From: Sodalis ligni
GTDB lineage: Bacteria > Pseudomonadota > Gammaproteobacteria > Enterobacterales > Enterobacteriaceae
Assembly (NCBI RefSeq): GCF_016865525.2
Contig: NZ_CP075169.1
Coordinates: 4,464,337-4,528,336 of the forward strand
Direction of reading: 5' to 3'
DNA: 64,000 nucleotides
Made by a program: the position numbers and the translations under genes. Positions 1 to 12,794 of the stretch are shown here, one piece after another. Below the pieces are notes generated by a model, which was not told where the DNA came from, ran no database searches, and saw only the letters and a program-made list of their open reading frames with translations. Numbering within the stretch: position 1 is the stretch's first letter; the number at the start of each line of letters is the position of its first letter.

Positions 1-830
1 CTTTCAACGCCACCGCCTTGCCGGCGATAACGTGCATCAGCGGACCACCCTGCCCGCCAGGGAATACCGCCGAGTTCAGCTTTTTATACAGCTCATCGCT
101 GCCGCCATTCGCCAGGATCAGTCCGCCGCGGGGGCCGGCCAGGGTCTTATGGGTGGTGGTGGTGACCACATGGGCGTGAGGAACCGGGTTGGGATAGACG
201 CCGGCGGCAACCAGCCCCGCCACGTGAGCCATATCAACAAACAGATAGGCGTCGATGCTGTCGGCGATTTCACGCATTTTGGCCCAATCCACAACGCCGG
301 AAATAGGCGAAGAAACCGCCGATAATCATCTTCGGCTTATGGGTTGACGCCAGTTCCGCCAGCTGCTGGTAATCGATATGCCCGGTTTCGTCGATGCCGT
401 AGGGAATAATATTATATAGCTTGCCGGAAAAATTCACCGGCGAACCGTGGGTAAGGTGGCCGCCGTGGGCCAGATTCATGCCCAGCACCGTATCTCCCGG
501 CTGCAACAGGGCGGTGTACACGGCAAAGTTGGCCTGGGAGCCGGAATGGGGCTGTACGTTGGCATAATCGGCGCCGAACAGCTCCTTGGCGCGATCGATA
601 GCCAATTGCTCGACGATATCCACAAATTCGCAACCGCCGTAATAACGTTTGCCCGGATAACCTTCGGCGTATTTATTGGTCAGTTGAGAACCCTGCGCCT
701 GCATGACGCGCGGACTGGTGTAATTCTCCGACGCAATCAGCTCAATGTGCTCTTCCTGGCGCACTACTTCCTGCTCCATTGCCTGCCACAATTCGGCATC
801 GTAATCTGCAATGTTCATTTCACGCTTTAA
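1..830 (-). pseudogene. glyA: Serine hydroxymethyltransferase, frameshifted and cut by window edge
   Basis: GlyA is the PLP enzyme that interconverts serine and glycine and charges tetrahydrofolate with a one-carbon unit. The protein begins [16 protein letters not shown], as in E. coli, so I place the start at 830 rather than at an in-frame upstream ATG near 884. The first ~177 codons are near-identical to the family. At about position 300 one extra T (TATTTCC where TATTCC is expected) shifts the frame, and the first frame closes at 270. The other frame then continues without a stop to base 1 and contains the PLP-lysine motif TTTTHKT (about 140-160). A Ser-to-Phe change (GGFFAY) sits just before the shift. 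There is one lesion in otherwise intact sequence, so it is either a very recent pseudogene or a base-calling error. The 3' end lies outside the window. Confidence 0.88.
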
Positions 831-973
831 CATCCGGTTCTCCTGCTTCAACTGACGTAATTCGTCGATTAAGTTACTCGCCATATTTCACGTTGCGGGC
901 GCGTTGGCTTCCCTGCAAGTCGAACTATGTAGAGTAGAATCCGAGGGGGTATGGCGATAGTGTAAACTTTTTT

Positions 974-1007
974 GCCCCTGCTCCGATAGGTGCGGGGGCG
1001 GCTTTTT
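974..1007 (+). terminator. Rho-independent-like hairpin, plus strand
   Basis: Arms GCCCCTGC (974-981) and GCGGGGGC (992-999) pair with one G-T wobble and are followed by GGCTTTTTA. The T-run lies on the plus-strand 3' side, yet no plus-strand gene precedes it. It may be a relic of a deleted gene. Confidence 0.45.
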
Positions 1008-1023
1008 ACGCAAACGTTTCCCT
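1008..1023. promoter_or_regulatory. Putative PurR box upstream of glyA
   Basis: ACGCAAACGTTTCCCT matches the PurR consensus ACGCAAACGTTTGCGT over its first 12 bases. PurR is known to repress glyA in E. coli, and this site lies about 180 bases upstream of the glyA start. It was assigned by motif match only. Confidence 0.5.
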
Positions 1024-1208
1024 GCGGTTACGCCGCAGGGCTTGGGGGATGGGGTCCGGCGAACCTTCAGGATATTTTTTCATTGCGGCAGGGCGTTTTT
1101 TCATGAGGGGGCAGCCCATGAGTCAAAAGTTCACGGCGGGCGATTTATGAACGAGAACGGCCATCGCCCAAGCGGCATACTACGCCGGGACGAAGCCGCC
1201 GGGCTGGA

Positions 1209-1586
<378 letters not shown>

Positions 1587-1612
1587 TCATCATCGGATAG
1601 AAGAGAGCCAAC

Positions 1613-2950
1613 TTAATCTTTGAAATCATTAGCGTCCAGCTCATGGCGCGACAGAAGCTTGTAAAACTCGGTCCGGTTACGACCCGCCATACGCGCCGCC
1701 TGGGTCACATTTCCCTTGGTAATCTGCAGCAATTTGCGCAGATAATGCAATTCAAATTGCAGCCTGGCCTCAACAAAGGTCGGCAAGACGGTATTTTCAC
1801 CTTCCAGCGCCTGTTCCACCAGCGCCTCGCTGATAACCGGGGCTGAGGTCAGCGCCACACACTGTTCTATCACGTTAACCAGCTGGCGTACATTGCCGGG
1901 CCATCCGGCCGCCATTAAACGCTTCATGGCGTCGGAGGAAAAACTCCGCACAAAGGGTTTATGCCGTTCCGCCGCCGTCCGTAATAAATGGTTGGCCAAC
2001 AGGGGGATATCTTCGGCCCGCTCGTGCAATGCCGGTAGTTTCAGGCTGACTACATTCAGGCGATAAAAAAGATCTTCCCGAAACTCCCCTTGCGCCATCA
2101 CTTTGGGTAAATCCCGGTGGGTGGCGGAGATCACCCTGACATCTATATCCAAATCCCGGTTACTGCCCAAGGGGCGTACTTTACGTTCCTGCAATACCCG
2201 TAATAATTTTACCTGCAGGGAGAGAGGCATGTCGCCGATTTCATCAAGAAACAGCGTCCCGCCCGCGGCGGATTGAAACAGCCCCTCCCGGCTGCTGACC
2301 GCGCCGGTAAACGCCCCCTTGGCATGGCCGAACAGCTCCGACTCGAGCAATTGCTCCGGCAACGCGCCGCAGTTGATGGCGACAAAGGCGTTTTTGCCGC
2401 GGGGACTGGCGGCATGTATCGCCTGGGCCAGCACCTCCTTGCCGGTGCCGCTTTGCCCGGTAATCAGCACGCTGACATCGGACTGGGCCACCATTTTAGC
2501 CTGTTCCAGCAGCCGCAGCATGATGGGGCTGCGGGTTACGATGGACTCCCGCCAGCTCTCGTCGCCAGCCGGCATGGACAAGGACAGCGCCTCGTCAATG
2601 GCTTTATATAAAGCCTCGCGGTCCACCGGTTTGGTGAGGAAGCTGAACACGCCTTTTTGCGTGGCGGCCACCGCATCGGGTATGGAGCCGTGGGCGGTGA
2701 GGATTATCACCGGCATGCCGGGCTGGTGGCGCTGAATCTCCTCGAACAGCGCCAGCCCGTCCATTTCATCCATCCGCAGATCGCTTATCACCAAATCGAT
2801 TTTTTCCCGCGACAGCAGGCGCAGCGCTTCCTGCCCGCTTTCAGCGGTGGTGACGTTGAATCCCTCGCTGCTCAGACGCATGCCCAGCAGTTTCAGCAAA
2901 CTGGCATCGTCGTCCACCAACAGCAAATTGGCGTTTTTACGTTGGCTCAT
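1613..2950 (-). CDS. glrR: Sigma-54-dependent response regulator GlrR (QseF)
   Basis: This is the NtrC-family activator that drives sigma-54 transcription of glmY once phosphorylated by GlrK. Residues 1-120 form the receiver domain, with the acidic cluster DDD at 13-15 and the phospho-acceptor Asp57 in ISDLRM. The AAA+ domain carries Walker A GQSGTGKE (165-172), the sigma-54 contact loop GAFTGA (212-217) and the Walker B stretch LFLDEIGDM. A Fis-type helix-turn-helix (TQAARMAGRNRTEFYKLL) closes the protein. At 445 residues it is full length. It lies 20 bases after qseG. The regulator is intact although its cognate kinase gene is frameshifted. Confidence 0.96.
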   Translation of the reverse strand: MSQRKNANLLLVDDDASLLKLLGMRLSSEGFNVTTAESGQEALRLLSREKIDLVISDLRMDEMDGLALFEEIQRHQPGMPVIILTAHGSIPDAVAATQKGVFSFLTKPVDREALYKAIDEALSLSMPAGDESWRESIVTRSPIMLRLLEQAKMVAQSDVSVLITGQSGTGKEVLAQAIHAASPRGKNAFVAINCGALPEQLLESELFGHAKGAFTGAVSSREGLFQSAAGGTLFLDEIGDMPLSLQVKLLRVLQERKVRPLGSNRDLDIDVRVISATHRDLPKVMAQGEFREDLFYRLNVVSLKLPALHERAEDIPLLANHLLRTAAERHKPFVRSFSSDAMKRLMAAGWPGNVRQLVNVIEQCVALTSAPVISEALVEQALEGENTVLPTFVEARLQFELHYLRKLLQITKGNVTQAARMAGRNRTEFYKLLSRHELDANDFKD

Positions 2951-2970
2951 GGGTTACCGGTTCCTTCGCT

Positions 2971-3771
2971 TCATTGCTTCACGGCCGGTGCCGTCTTATC
3001 GCCGGCGGCCGCACCGGCGCCCGATGCCGGGGCATCGGATGCTCCCCCGTCGCCGGCATCATTGTCGCCGCTGTCTGATATGCCCTGTTTACGGGCCGAC
3101 AGGCGCCGTTCTATTTCCGTCAGATTTTCCAGCTTGCGGGTGGTTATATCCAGTTTACTTTGCAATTCCGCCTGCTGCTGGCGCATTTGCTCGATTTGCG
3201 CCGCGTCGGCCTCCAGTTGCCGCTGGTGACTGCTGCGCTCGTCCGCCAGAATCAGGCGCAGCGCTTGCTGCTGGCGCCACATTTTAAAGATGGGATATAC
3301 CGACGGGGGGAACTGGGAGCGAAAGCTCAACAGGCGCTGATAGGTCTGGCGCCGTTCGGTCACGGACATATTGGCGGCATTCAGCAGAAGGCTTTCCCGA
3401 AACGCGTCGTCCCAGGTATCGCCCCCCTGATTTTCAGCCTCGAGCCGCGCCTGCGACGGGGTCATGCGCTCGGCGCACTCCATGGCGCGCAGCCAATAGG
3501 TGGCGTCCTGGAGGTCGCCCTCCCCCCGAGTTTGCCAAATCTGGCCGCATTCGGCGGCATTTCGTCCGGGGACCGCGTTTTGGCGTACCATAGACAACGG
3601 CGTCGAAGAGTGCCGGCTGTCGGCATTGCCTACGCAACCGGTCAATAGCGACGGCAGCATCAATAGCGGTCCCAACATCGCCAGGGGATTGCCGGCGGGC
3701 CAGCGAAGGCTCAACAGACTTTTAATACTGACGGCAAACCCATGGTTCGCCGGTGAAAACCGTAAATTCAT
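2971..3771 (-). CDS. qseG: Lipoprotein QseG, two-component accessory protein
   Basis: QseG (YfhG) is an outer-membrane lipoprotein that interacts with the GlrK/QseE kinase. I place the start at ATG 3771 (MNLRFSP). The lipobox LLTGC puts the acylated cysteine at residue 46, so the leader is longer than usual and an internal Met at residue 32 could also serve. The middle contains the conserved stretch ATYWLRAMECAERMTPSQARLEAENQ. A coiled-coil-like segment (about 175-225) and a low-complexity D/G/A-rich tail follow. The frame upstream stays open into the shifted frame of glrK, so a kinase-lipoprotein fusion is possible (see glrK). Confidence 0.88.
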   Translation of the reverse strand: MNLRFSPANHGFAVSIKSLLSLRWPAGNPLAMLGPLLMLPSLLTGCVGNADSRHSSTPLSMVRQNAVPGRNAAECGQIWQTRGEGDLQDATYWLRAMECAERMTPSQARLEAENQGGDTWDDAFRESLLLNAANMSVTERRQTYQRLLSFRSQFPPSVYPIFKMWRQQQALRLILADERSSHQRQLEADAAQIEQMRQQQAELQSKLDITTRKLENLTEIERRLSARKQGISDSGDNDAGDGGASDAPASGAGAAAGDKTAPAVKQ

Positions 3772-3773
3772 TA

Positions 3774-5211
3774 TTATGCGTTCTCGGCGGTTAGGGGTAA
3801 TTCGATACGAAAGCAAACACCGGCGTAATCCACCGTTACTAGATTCAGTTCGCCGTTCATGCGGCGTATACAATCCCGTGCAATGCTCAACCCGAGTCCG
3901 CTGCCTTTTACCGCGCCTTTGCGCTGTACGCGGCCTTGATAGAACGGCTCGACAAATCATGCTCCGCTCCGCGGCCGGGATCGGCTCGCCGCTATTGGCC
4001 AGTTCCAGGCAGAGCCGTTGCCCCGCCTGCCGGCTGCGGATCCAGATGTTACCGGATTCCTGTCCATAGTACACCGCATTGGAATAGAGATTATCAAGTA
4101 CCCGCATTAATAACAGCGGCTGCGCCCGGCAATGTTCGCATTCCAGTTCCACCAGGGTATGAATGCCTTTGGCGCGGGCCGGCAGGCTGTGGGCGGCAAC
4201 GACGGAATCGATCATGTCGCGCAGGTGGATATCGGCGAAGTCGGCCGGGCTGTCGGCCAGCTTGCGGTTGTAATCCAGCAATTGCTCGATTAACTGTTGC
4301 AGGTGGCGACTGCTGCTGTCGAGAATCGCCACCACGTCCCGTTGATCGGACGTGAGCGGCCCGGCGATTTCATCCGCCAGCAGGGCGGCGCCTTCCCTCA
4401 GACTTGCCAACGGCGTTTTCAATTCATGGGAGATATGCCGCAAAAATTCATGGCGCTGGGATTCAAGCCACGACAGCCGTTCGTTAAGCCAAAGGATCCG
4501 CTGCGCCAGCGACTGGATTTCACGCGGCCCGCTAAATGAAACGCCGCCGTCCAGCGACCGCCCTTCCCCCAGCCGGTTAATCATCTTTTCCACCATTTTC
4601 ACCGGACCGATAATCATCCGGGTAAACAGCATGACCAGCATCAGGCTGAACAAAAAGAGCAGCAGCGCCTGCCAGCCGAAAAAACGCCCGCGTTCGGCGA
4701 TGGCCATTTGCAACTGCTGGCCGCGGGCGAAAATACTGGTGCGGGTGGCCTGCACCATGTCGCTGTTGGCATGGGAAAAATCCCTGAGCTGGTCGGAGGC
4801 CGCTTTACTCGGCCCGCTGTTTTCGCATTCAAGATGCTGTAATTGAGCAAGCAAGTCACGCAGCCTCTGAACATAGCGCGGATCGGAGGGCATGCCGCCA
4901 TGCGCAGCCAGAATCTGGCCGTATTGATTAAGCTGGTTTTGATACAGCGTCACCAGCGTCTGGTCATCCAGAACGCAATATTGGCGATAGCTGCGCTCCA
5001 TTTCCAGCGCCACGCTGCTCATGGACTCGGTGCGCCGGGCATCCACCAGGGTGCTGCGATTGATATCCGCCGCCTGCTCGCTCAGATGGTCCAGGCTTTT
5101 CCAGGCCTGATAGGCCAGCAACAGCAAAGGCAGCAGCACCAGCGTGAAGGCGAGGATAACCAGCTGTCTTAGGGATCGGGGAAACAGACGCCACTTTTTC
5201 AAAGAAATCAT
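3774..5211 (-). pseudogene. glrK: Sensor kinase GlrK (QseE), +1 frameshift before the G boxes
   Basis: GlrK is the membrane histidine kinase that phosphorylates GlrR. The start MISLKKWRLF at 5211 fits E. coli GlrK better than upstream in-frame codons. Visible parts are TM1 (about 16-35), a periplasmic sensor, TM2 (about 179-199), HAMP, the phospho-acceptor His262 in RHISHELKTPLAS and the N box DNLYSNAV (373-380). After Ile419 (AERSMI) the sequence reads ATTTGTCGAG where ATTTTCGAG is expected. This single insertion near 3951 throws the catalytic GSGLGLS box out of frame. The correct frame then stays open to TAA at 3774 (478 codons in total, E. coli 475). In the shifted frame there is no stop before qseG, giving a continuous 5211-2971 frame. 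Confidence 0.88.
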
Positions 5212-5372
5212 CCTGTGATTACCGTCCGGTAACCCTGCCGATGCTATCCGACTCGCGGCCATGACGAAAGCACAAAATCATCGGCGCCGGCGTTAAACCA
5301 CGCAGGGGTCTCATCGGCAAACATAAAACATGGCCGCCGCCGCTAAATCACGCATGGGCTTCAACGCCAGGC

Positions 5373-5408
5373 AAAAAAAAACACCCGCCTTACGGCAAGT
5401 GTTTTTTT
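5373..5408 (-). terminator. GlmY terminator
   Basis: On the minus strand AAACACTTGCC-GTAA-GGCGGGTGTTT forms a strong stem followed by nine T. It is the 3' end of GlmY and is nearly identical in plan to the E. coli one. Confidence 0.9.
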
Positions 5409-5576
5409 CAGAATAGGGGGTGCCTCACTCAACGTGTCGCCCGATGTTTGATAAAGTCGTAAGACAATTATCGGTATGTTGGACGATAGGCACCGTTCTT
5501 TGGCGTCATTCGGTAGTTATGTAGCAATCTCTGCTCTTGGAGAGCAGCGGCGGCATATCGAGGTGAATGAGCAACT
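5373..5576 (-). ncRNA. glmY: Small RNA GlmY
   Basis: GlmY is the decoy sRNA that titrates RapZ, protects GlmZ and so raises glmS expression (GlcN6P synthase, envelope precursors). The interval lies between glrK and purL exactly as in E. coli. On the minus strand the 5' end reads AGTTGCTCATTCACC (E. coli AGTGGCTCATTCACC), the conserved GCTACATAACTACCGAAT follows, and the 3' end is the hairpin AACACTTGCCGTAAGGCGGG with a long T-run. About 204 bases fits the primary transcript (E. coli about 184). Both ends are inferred from motifs. Confidence 0.9.
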
Positions 5577-5584
5577 GGACAGTA

Positions 5585-5603
5585 TTATGCAGCTATCGTG
5601 CCA
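5585..5603 (-). promoter_or_regulatory. Overlapping sigma-54 / sigma-70 promoter of glmY
   Basis: TGGCAC-GATAG-CTGCA (minus strand, 5603-5588) matches the sigma-54 -24/-12 consensus TGGCACN5TTGCA with one change. The sequence TGCATAATACT overlaps it and supplies a sigma-70 extended -10. The same overlap of the two promoters is known for E. coli glmY. Transcription would begin near 5576. Confidence 0.85.
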
Positions 5604-5698
5604 GAAATAAAAGTATTTATTAAGTGATTGAAAAATATACTTAATATTCCCTCGGTATGTGTATAGGCATCAGCCGCCGCGGGATAGTGCCGATGTTC

Positions 5699-5716
5699 TG
5701 TCGCTCAACGGAGACA
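5699..5716. promoter_or_regulatory. GlrR binding site (proximal)
   Basis: TGTC-N10-GACA fits the GlrR recognition palindrome exactly. It lies about 130 bases upstream of the glmY start, in the position of an enhancer-type activator site for a sigma-54 promoter. Confidence 0.8.
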
Positions 5717-5761
5717 CAAAGCAGATGAAAAAAAATTAATCATAAAAAACAATTGGTTATC

Positions 5762-5779
5762 TGTCTCCTTTTAGAGACA
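5762..5779. promoter_or_regulatory. GlrR binding site (distal)
   Basis: This is a second exact TGTC-N10-GACA palindrome (TGTCTCCTTTTAGAGACA), 63 bases from the first centre to centre, i.e. six helical turns, so both sites present the same face. I did not find the third site known in E. coli. Confidence 0.8.
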
Positions 5780-5836
5780 GATAATTCCGAGAAACGGGTA
5801 AAAAGCGACACTGGTACAGCGAGTCGCCATAACCGC

Positions 5837-8800
5837 TTAACCTAACTGTTTTCTGGCATTGCGGAAAATCCTCATCCAGGGTCCGTCTTCTCCCCACTCT
5901 TGCGGATGCCAGGAGTTGCTTACGGTCCTAAAGACCCGTTCCGGATGCGGCATGGTAATGGTCACCCGCCCGCCGGCGCTGGACACCGCCGTGATGCCGT
6001 TGGCCGAACCGTTTGGATTGGACGGATAGGCCTCGGTGGCATGCCCCGAATTATCCACAAAACGCAGCGCCACCAGGCCGGCGCTTTCCAACGCCGCCAA
6101 ATGAGACGAATCCCGCACCTCCACCAGCCCTTCCCCATGGGAAACCGCTATGGGCAGACGCGAGCCTGCCATGCCATGCAGCAGAAGCGACGGGCTTTGC
6201 GTCACCTCCACCAGACTGAAGCGGGCTTCGAAGCGTTCTGATTTATTGCGCACAAAACGCGGCCACAGCTCGGCGCCGGGAATAAGTTCCCGCAGGTTGG
6301 ACATCATCTGGCAACCGTTGCAGACGCCCAGCGCTAGAGTTTGCGGACGATTAAAGAAGGCGGCGAAGTCATCGCGCACCCGCGGGTTGAACAGGATGGA
6401 TTTGGCCCAGCCTTCACCGGCCCCCAGCACATCGCCGTAAGAGAATCCGCCGCAGGCCACCAGCGCCTGGAATTCCTGCAAATCCCGATCCCCCGACAGC
6501 AGATCGCTCATATGCACGTCCACGGCGTCAAAACCGGCGCGATAAAACGCCGCCGCCATTTCCACGTGGGAATTGACGCCCTGCTCCCGCAGCACCGCCA
6601 CCTTGGGACGCGCGCCTTTGGCAATAAAGGGGGCCGCCACATCCTCGGCGGGGTCGAAGGTCAGCTTGACGTTCAGGCCCGGATCGCTGTCGTCTTGTTT
6701 CGCGGCGTGCTCCTGATCGGCGCAGTCGGGATTATCTCGCAAGCGCTGCATCTGCCAGGTGGTTTCCGCCCACCAGGTACGCAGGGTGGTGCGGCTTTCA
6801 CTGTATACCGTACTGTTGCCGGCACGGATAATCACGCCGTCGCCGGCTATGGCGCGGCCCAGAGTGAACAGGCAATCCTGCAGGCCGTGCCGGGCAAAGA
6901 CTTCCGCCACCAGTTCGCTGTCTTCGGCGGCAACCTGAATCACCGCCCCCAGCTCTTCGTTAAACAGCGCCGCCAGCCGGTCCTGGCCCAGGGCGGCGAT
7001 ATCGATATCCAGGCCGCAGTGGCCGGCGAACGCCATTTCCAGCAGGGTCACCAGCAGACCGCCGTCGGAGCGATCGTGGTAAGCCAGCAGACGCCGCTGC
7101 GCCACCAGCTCCTGCACGGCACGATAGAAACCGGCCAGCTGCGGGGCATCGCGCACATCGGCGGTCTCGTCCCCCAGTTGGCGGTACACCTGGGCCAGAG
7201 CGGTGGCGCCCAGCGCCTGATGGCCGGCCCCCAGGTCAATGAGCAGCAGACGGTTTTCTCCGGCGGCGCGCAGCTGCGGCGTGACGGTGCCGCGCACATC
7301 CTCTACCCGGGCAAACGCGGTAATCACCAGAGACAGGGGAGAGGTGACTTCCCGCTGTTGCGTCCCCTGCTGCCAGCGGGTCTTCATCGACATGGAGTCT
7401 TTACCCACCGGAATGGTCAGGCCCAGCGCCGGACAAAGCTCTTCCCCCACCGCTTTTACCGCATCGTATAAACCGGCGTCTTCACCCGGATGGCCGGCGG
7501 CGGCCATCCAGTTAGCGGACAATTTGATCCGTTTAATATCGCCAATCTGCGTCGCCGCAATGTTGGTGATCGCTTCCCCCACCGCCAGACGGGCCGAGGC
7601 GGCGAAGTTCAGCAATGCCACCGGCGCCCTTTCGCCCAGGGACATGGCTTCGCCGTAATAGCTGTCCAGACTGGCGGTGGTAACCGCGCAGTCCGCCACC
7701 GGGACCTGCCACGGACCCACCATCTGATCCCGCGAGACCATGCCGGTCACCGTGCGATCGCCGATGGTAATCAAAAAAGTTTTTTCAGCCACCACCGGCA
7801 AATGCAGTACCCTTTTGACCGCCTCGGCCAGATGGATACCGCCCCGGGCCAGCGGCTGGCCCGCCGCCGTTAACCGGGTCACATCACGGAGCATTTTGGG
7901 GGTTTTGCCCAGCAATACATCCAGCGGCATGTCGATGGGCTGGTTGTCGAAATGCCGGTCCGCCAGACTCAGGTGCATTTCCTCGGTGGCTTCACCGATT
8001 ACCGCGTAAGGCGCCCGCTCGCGGCGGCAAATAGTCTCAAACTCCCCGAGCCGCTCCGGCGCCACCGCCAGCACATAACGCTCCTGGGATTCGTTGCACC
8101 AGACCTCCAGCGGGCTCATGCCCGGTTCATCGTTGGGGATGTCCCGCAGTTGAAAACGTCCGCCGCGCCGGCCGTCGCTCACCAGCTCCGGCATGGCGTT
8201 GGACAGGCCGCCGGCCCCCACGTCATGAATAAACAGTATCGGATTGTCGTCACCCCGCTGCCAGCAGCGATCGATGACTTCCTGGCAGCGCCGTTCCATT
8301 TCCGGATTGTCCCGCTGCACCGAGGCGAAATCCAGATCGGCATCAGACTGCCCGGACGCCATGGATGAAGCCGCCCCGCCGCCCAGGCCGATGTTCATTG
8401 CCGGCCCGCCCAGGACAATCAGCTTGGCGCCGATGGAAATTTCCCCTTTTTGCACATGGCCGGCGCGAATGTTGCCAATCCCCCCCGCCAGCATAATCGG
8501 CTTGTGATAACCCCGCAGTTCGACGCCGTTATGGCTGCTGACCTGTTCTTCATAGGTACGGAAATATCCCGTCAGGGCCGGACGGCCGAACTCATTGTTA
8601 AACGCAGCGCCCCCCAGCGGGCCGTCGGTCATGATATCCAGAGCGGAGACAATGCGATCCGGCTTGCCGAAATCCTGTTCCCAGGGCTGCTCGAAACCGG
8701 GGATACGCAAATTGGATACCGAGAACCCCGTCAGGCCGGCCTTGGGCTTGGAACCCCGTCCGGTGGCGCCCTCATCGCGGATTTCTCCGCCGGAACCGGT

Positions 8801-9724
8801 GGCGGCGCCGGGCCAGGGAGAGATAGCGGTGGGATGGTTATGGGTCTCCACTTTCATCAGAATATGCGCCGGTTCCTGGTGAAAATCGTAGCGCTGGTCC
8901 CGCGGGTCGGCGAAAAATCGTCCCACCGAAGAACCTTCCATGACCGCCGCGTTATCTTTGTAGGCCGATAGGACAAACTCCGGCGTCTGTTCAAAGGTAT
9001 TCTTGATCATTTTGAACAGCGACTTTGGCTGTGCATGGCCGTCGATAACCCAATCGGCATTGAAGATTTTATGGCGGCAGTGCTCGGAATTAGCCTGGGC
9101 GAACATATAGAGTTCCACGTCGGTGGGATTGCGCCCCAAACGGGTGAACGCCTCCTGCAGATAGTCTATTTCATCGTCGGCCAACGCCAGCCCCAGTTGA
9201 TGATTGGCACGCTCCAGGGCGGGACGGCCTTCGACGAGCATAGCCACTTCCCCTACCGGCGCCGGCGTCTGATGCGAGAACAACGCCGCCGCCTGTTCAA
9301 ATTTATCGAACACAGTCTCCATCATCCGGTCATGGAGCAGAGCCCCCAGTTGGCGCCACTGTTCCTCGGTGAGGGTGGAGCCCTGGATATAAAACGCCAG
9401 TCCGCGCTCCAGACGCTTTACCTGCGGCAAACCGCAGTTATGGGCGATATCCGTGGCTTTCGACGACCAGGGGGAAAGCGTACCGGGGCGCGGCGTCACC
9501 AGCAGCAGGCGCCCCTCGGGGTCGTGTTCGGCGAGAGAAGGACCGTATTTCAACAGCCGCTGCAATCTTGCGTGTTCGTCGGTATTGAGGGGCGCGCTCA
9601 AATCGGCAAAGTGAACATATTCAGCATAGGCATCGCTTACCGGAAGCCGGGCTTCCTGGCAGCGGGCCAGCAGTTTGTTGATACGAAATGCCGACAGAGC
9701 GGGCGAACCACGCAGTATTTCCAT
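5837..9724 (-). CDS. purL: Phosphoribosylformylglycinamidine synthase
   Basis: PurL converts FGAR plus glutamine and ATP to FGAM, the fourth step of purine synthesis. The start is ATG 9724 ([21 protein letters not shown]). This gives 1295 residues, the E. coli length, and an upstream open stretch to about 10003 is not coding-like. The N-terminal FGAM domain, the two AIR-synthase-like halves ([15 protein letters not shown] near the first ATP site) and the C-terminal class I glutaminase ([14 protein letters not shown], nucleophile region [10 protein letters not shown], catalytic His/Glu in MPHPERVFR) are all present. It is 3.9 kb without a lesion. A PurR-like box lies upstream. Confidence 0.97.
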   Translation of the reverse strand: MEILRGSPALSAFRINKLLARCQEARLPVSDAYAEYVHFADLSAPLNTDEHARLQRLLKYGPSLAEHDPEGRLLLVTPRPGTLSPWSSKATDIAHNCGLPQVKRLERGLAFYIQGSTLTEEQWRQLGALLHDRMMETVFDKFEQAAALFSHQTPAPVGEVAMLVEGRPALERANHQLGLALADDEIDYLQEAFTRLGRNPTDVELYMFAQANSEHCRHKIFNADWVIDGHAQPKSLFKMIKNTFEQTPEFVLSAYKDNAAVMEGSSVGRFFADPRDQRYDFHQEPAHILMKVETHNHPTAISPWPGAATGSGGEIRDEGATGRGSKPKAGLTGFSVSNLRIPGFEQPWEQDFGKPDRIVSALDIMTDGPLGGAAFNNEFGRPALTGYFRTYEEQVSSHNGVELRGYHKPIMLAGGIGNIRAGHVQKGEISIGAKLIVLGGPAMNIGLGGGAASSMASGQSDADLDFASVQRDNPEMERRCQEVIDRCWQRGDDNPILFIHDVGAGGLSNAMPELVSDGRRGGRFQLRDIPNDEPGMSPLEVWCNESQERYVLAVAPERLGEFETICRRERAPYAVIGEATEEMHLSLADRHFDNQPIDMPLDVLLGKTPKMLRDVTRLTAAGQPLARGGIHLAEAVKRVLHLPVVAEKTFLITIGDRTVTGMVSRDQMVGPWQVPVADCAVTTASLDSYYGEAMSLGERAPVALLNFAASARLAVGEAITNIAATQIGDIKRIKLSANWMAAAGHPGEDAGLYDAVKAVGEELCPALGLTIPVGKDSMSMKTRWQQGTQQREVTSPLSLVITAFARVEDVRGTVTPQLRAAGENRLLLIDLGAGHQALGATALAQVYRQLGDETADVRDAPQLAGFYRAVQELVAQRRLLAYHDRSDGGLLVTLLEMAFAGHCGLDIDIAALGQDRLAALFNEELGAVIQVAAEDSELVAEVFARHGLQDCLFTLGRAIAGDGVIIRAGNSTVYSESRTTLRTWWAETTWQMQRLRDNPDCADQEHAAKQDDSDPGLNVKLTFDPAEDVAAPFIAKGARPKVAVLREQGVNSHVEMAAAFYRAGFDAVDVHMSDLLSGDRDLQEFQALVACGGFSYGDVLGAGEGWAKSILFNPRVRDDFAAFFNRPQTLALGVCNGCQMMSNLRELIPGAELWPRFVRNKSERFEARFSLVEVTQSPSLLLHGMAGSRLPIAVSHGEGLVEVRDSSHLAALESAGLVALRFVDNSGHATEAYPSNPNGSANGITAVSSAGGRVTITMPHPERVFRTVSNSWHPQEWGEDGPWMRIFRNARKQLG

Positions 9725-9834
9725 AATAAAGATCTCTCGTCTTTGAACCGCCGCCCGCCAATGCGGGGTACGGCTTGCCATGGGGCGCAACTTCAGGGGG
9801 AAACGCGCGCCATTATAGAGAATCCCGGCGGCGG

Positions 9835-9850
9835 ACGAAACCGTTTGCGC
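9835..9850. promoter_or_regulatory. PurR box of purL
   Basis: ACGAAACCGTTTGCGC fits ACGCAAACGTTTGCGT at 13 of 16 positions and lies about 110 bases upstream of the purL start. purL is a classical PurR target. Confidence 0.75.
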
Positions 9851-10014
9851 GGTTATTCTTGCGCGCTGAATAACCTTTATTAACGTATGGTCTTTAAGCT
9901 TTTTTGTTGCACCGTGGCGCTTTGTTGCGCAAAATGCCCCGACACCAGGGAGAAAATGATAACGATTTTGCCGTTCGAGACAGTAGGGATTGCACTCCGG
10001 CAAGAGATAACTAT

Positions 10015-12746
<2,732 letters not shown>

Positions 12747-12794
12747 AACACGTCCTCCGGCTCGAAAATCCTAAAAAAATAAGCGAATACAGGT

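Larger units (their letters stand above)
831..1208. other. glyA-glnB gap, no gene; hmp absent
   Basis: This stretch holds the glyA leader and promoter region. In E. coli the flavohaemoglobin gene hmp lies between glyA and glnB. Here there is no convincing reading frame. I see only a PurR-like site (1008-1023) and a GC-rich hairpin with a T-run reading rightward (974-1007), which could be the leftover terminator of a lost plus-strand gene. The loss of hmp is inferred from synteny only. Confidence 0.5.

Noticed and set aside
5640-5700. Third GlrR site upstream of glmY
   Set aside because: No TGTC-N10-GACA or one-mismatch version was found between the promoter and the proximal site.
6341-7471. 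Long plus-strand frame opposite purL (376 codons), and a similar one opposite lepA (29037-30443)
   Set aside because: These are antisense shadows of GC-rich coding sequence; the minus-strand proteins are full-length and highly conserved.
9904-10014. Upstream extension of MltF (37 codons)
   Set aside because: It is rich in charged residues without homology, and it would bury the membrane anchor. TTG 10015 aligns with the E. coli start.
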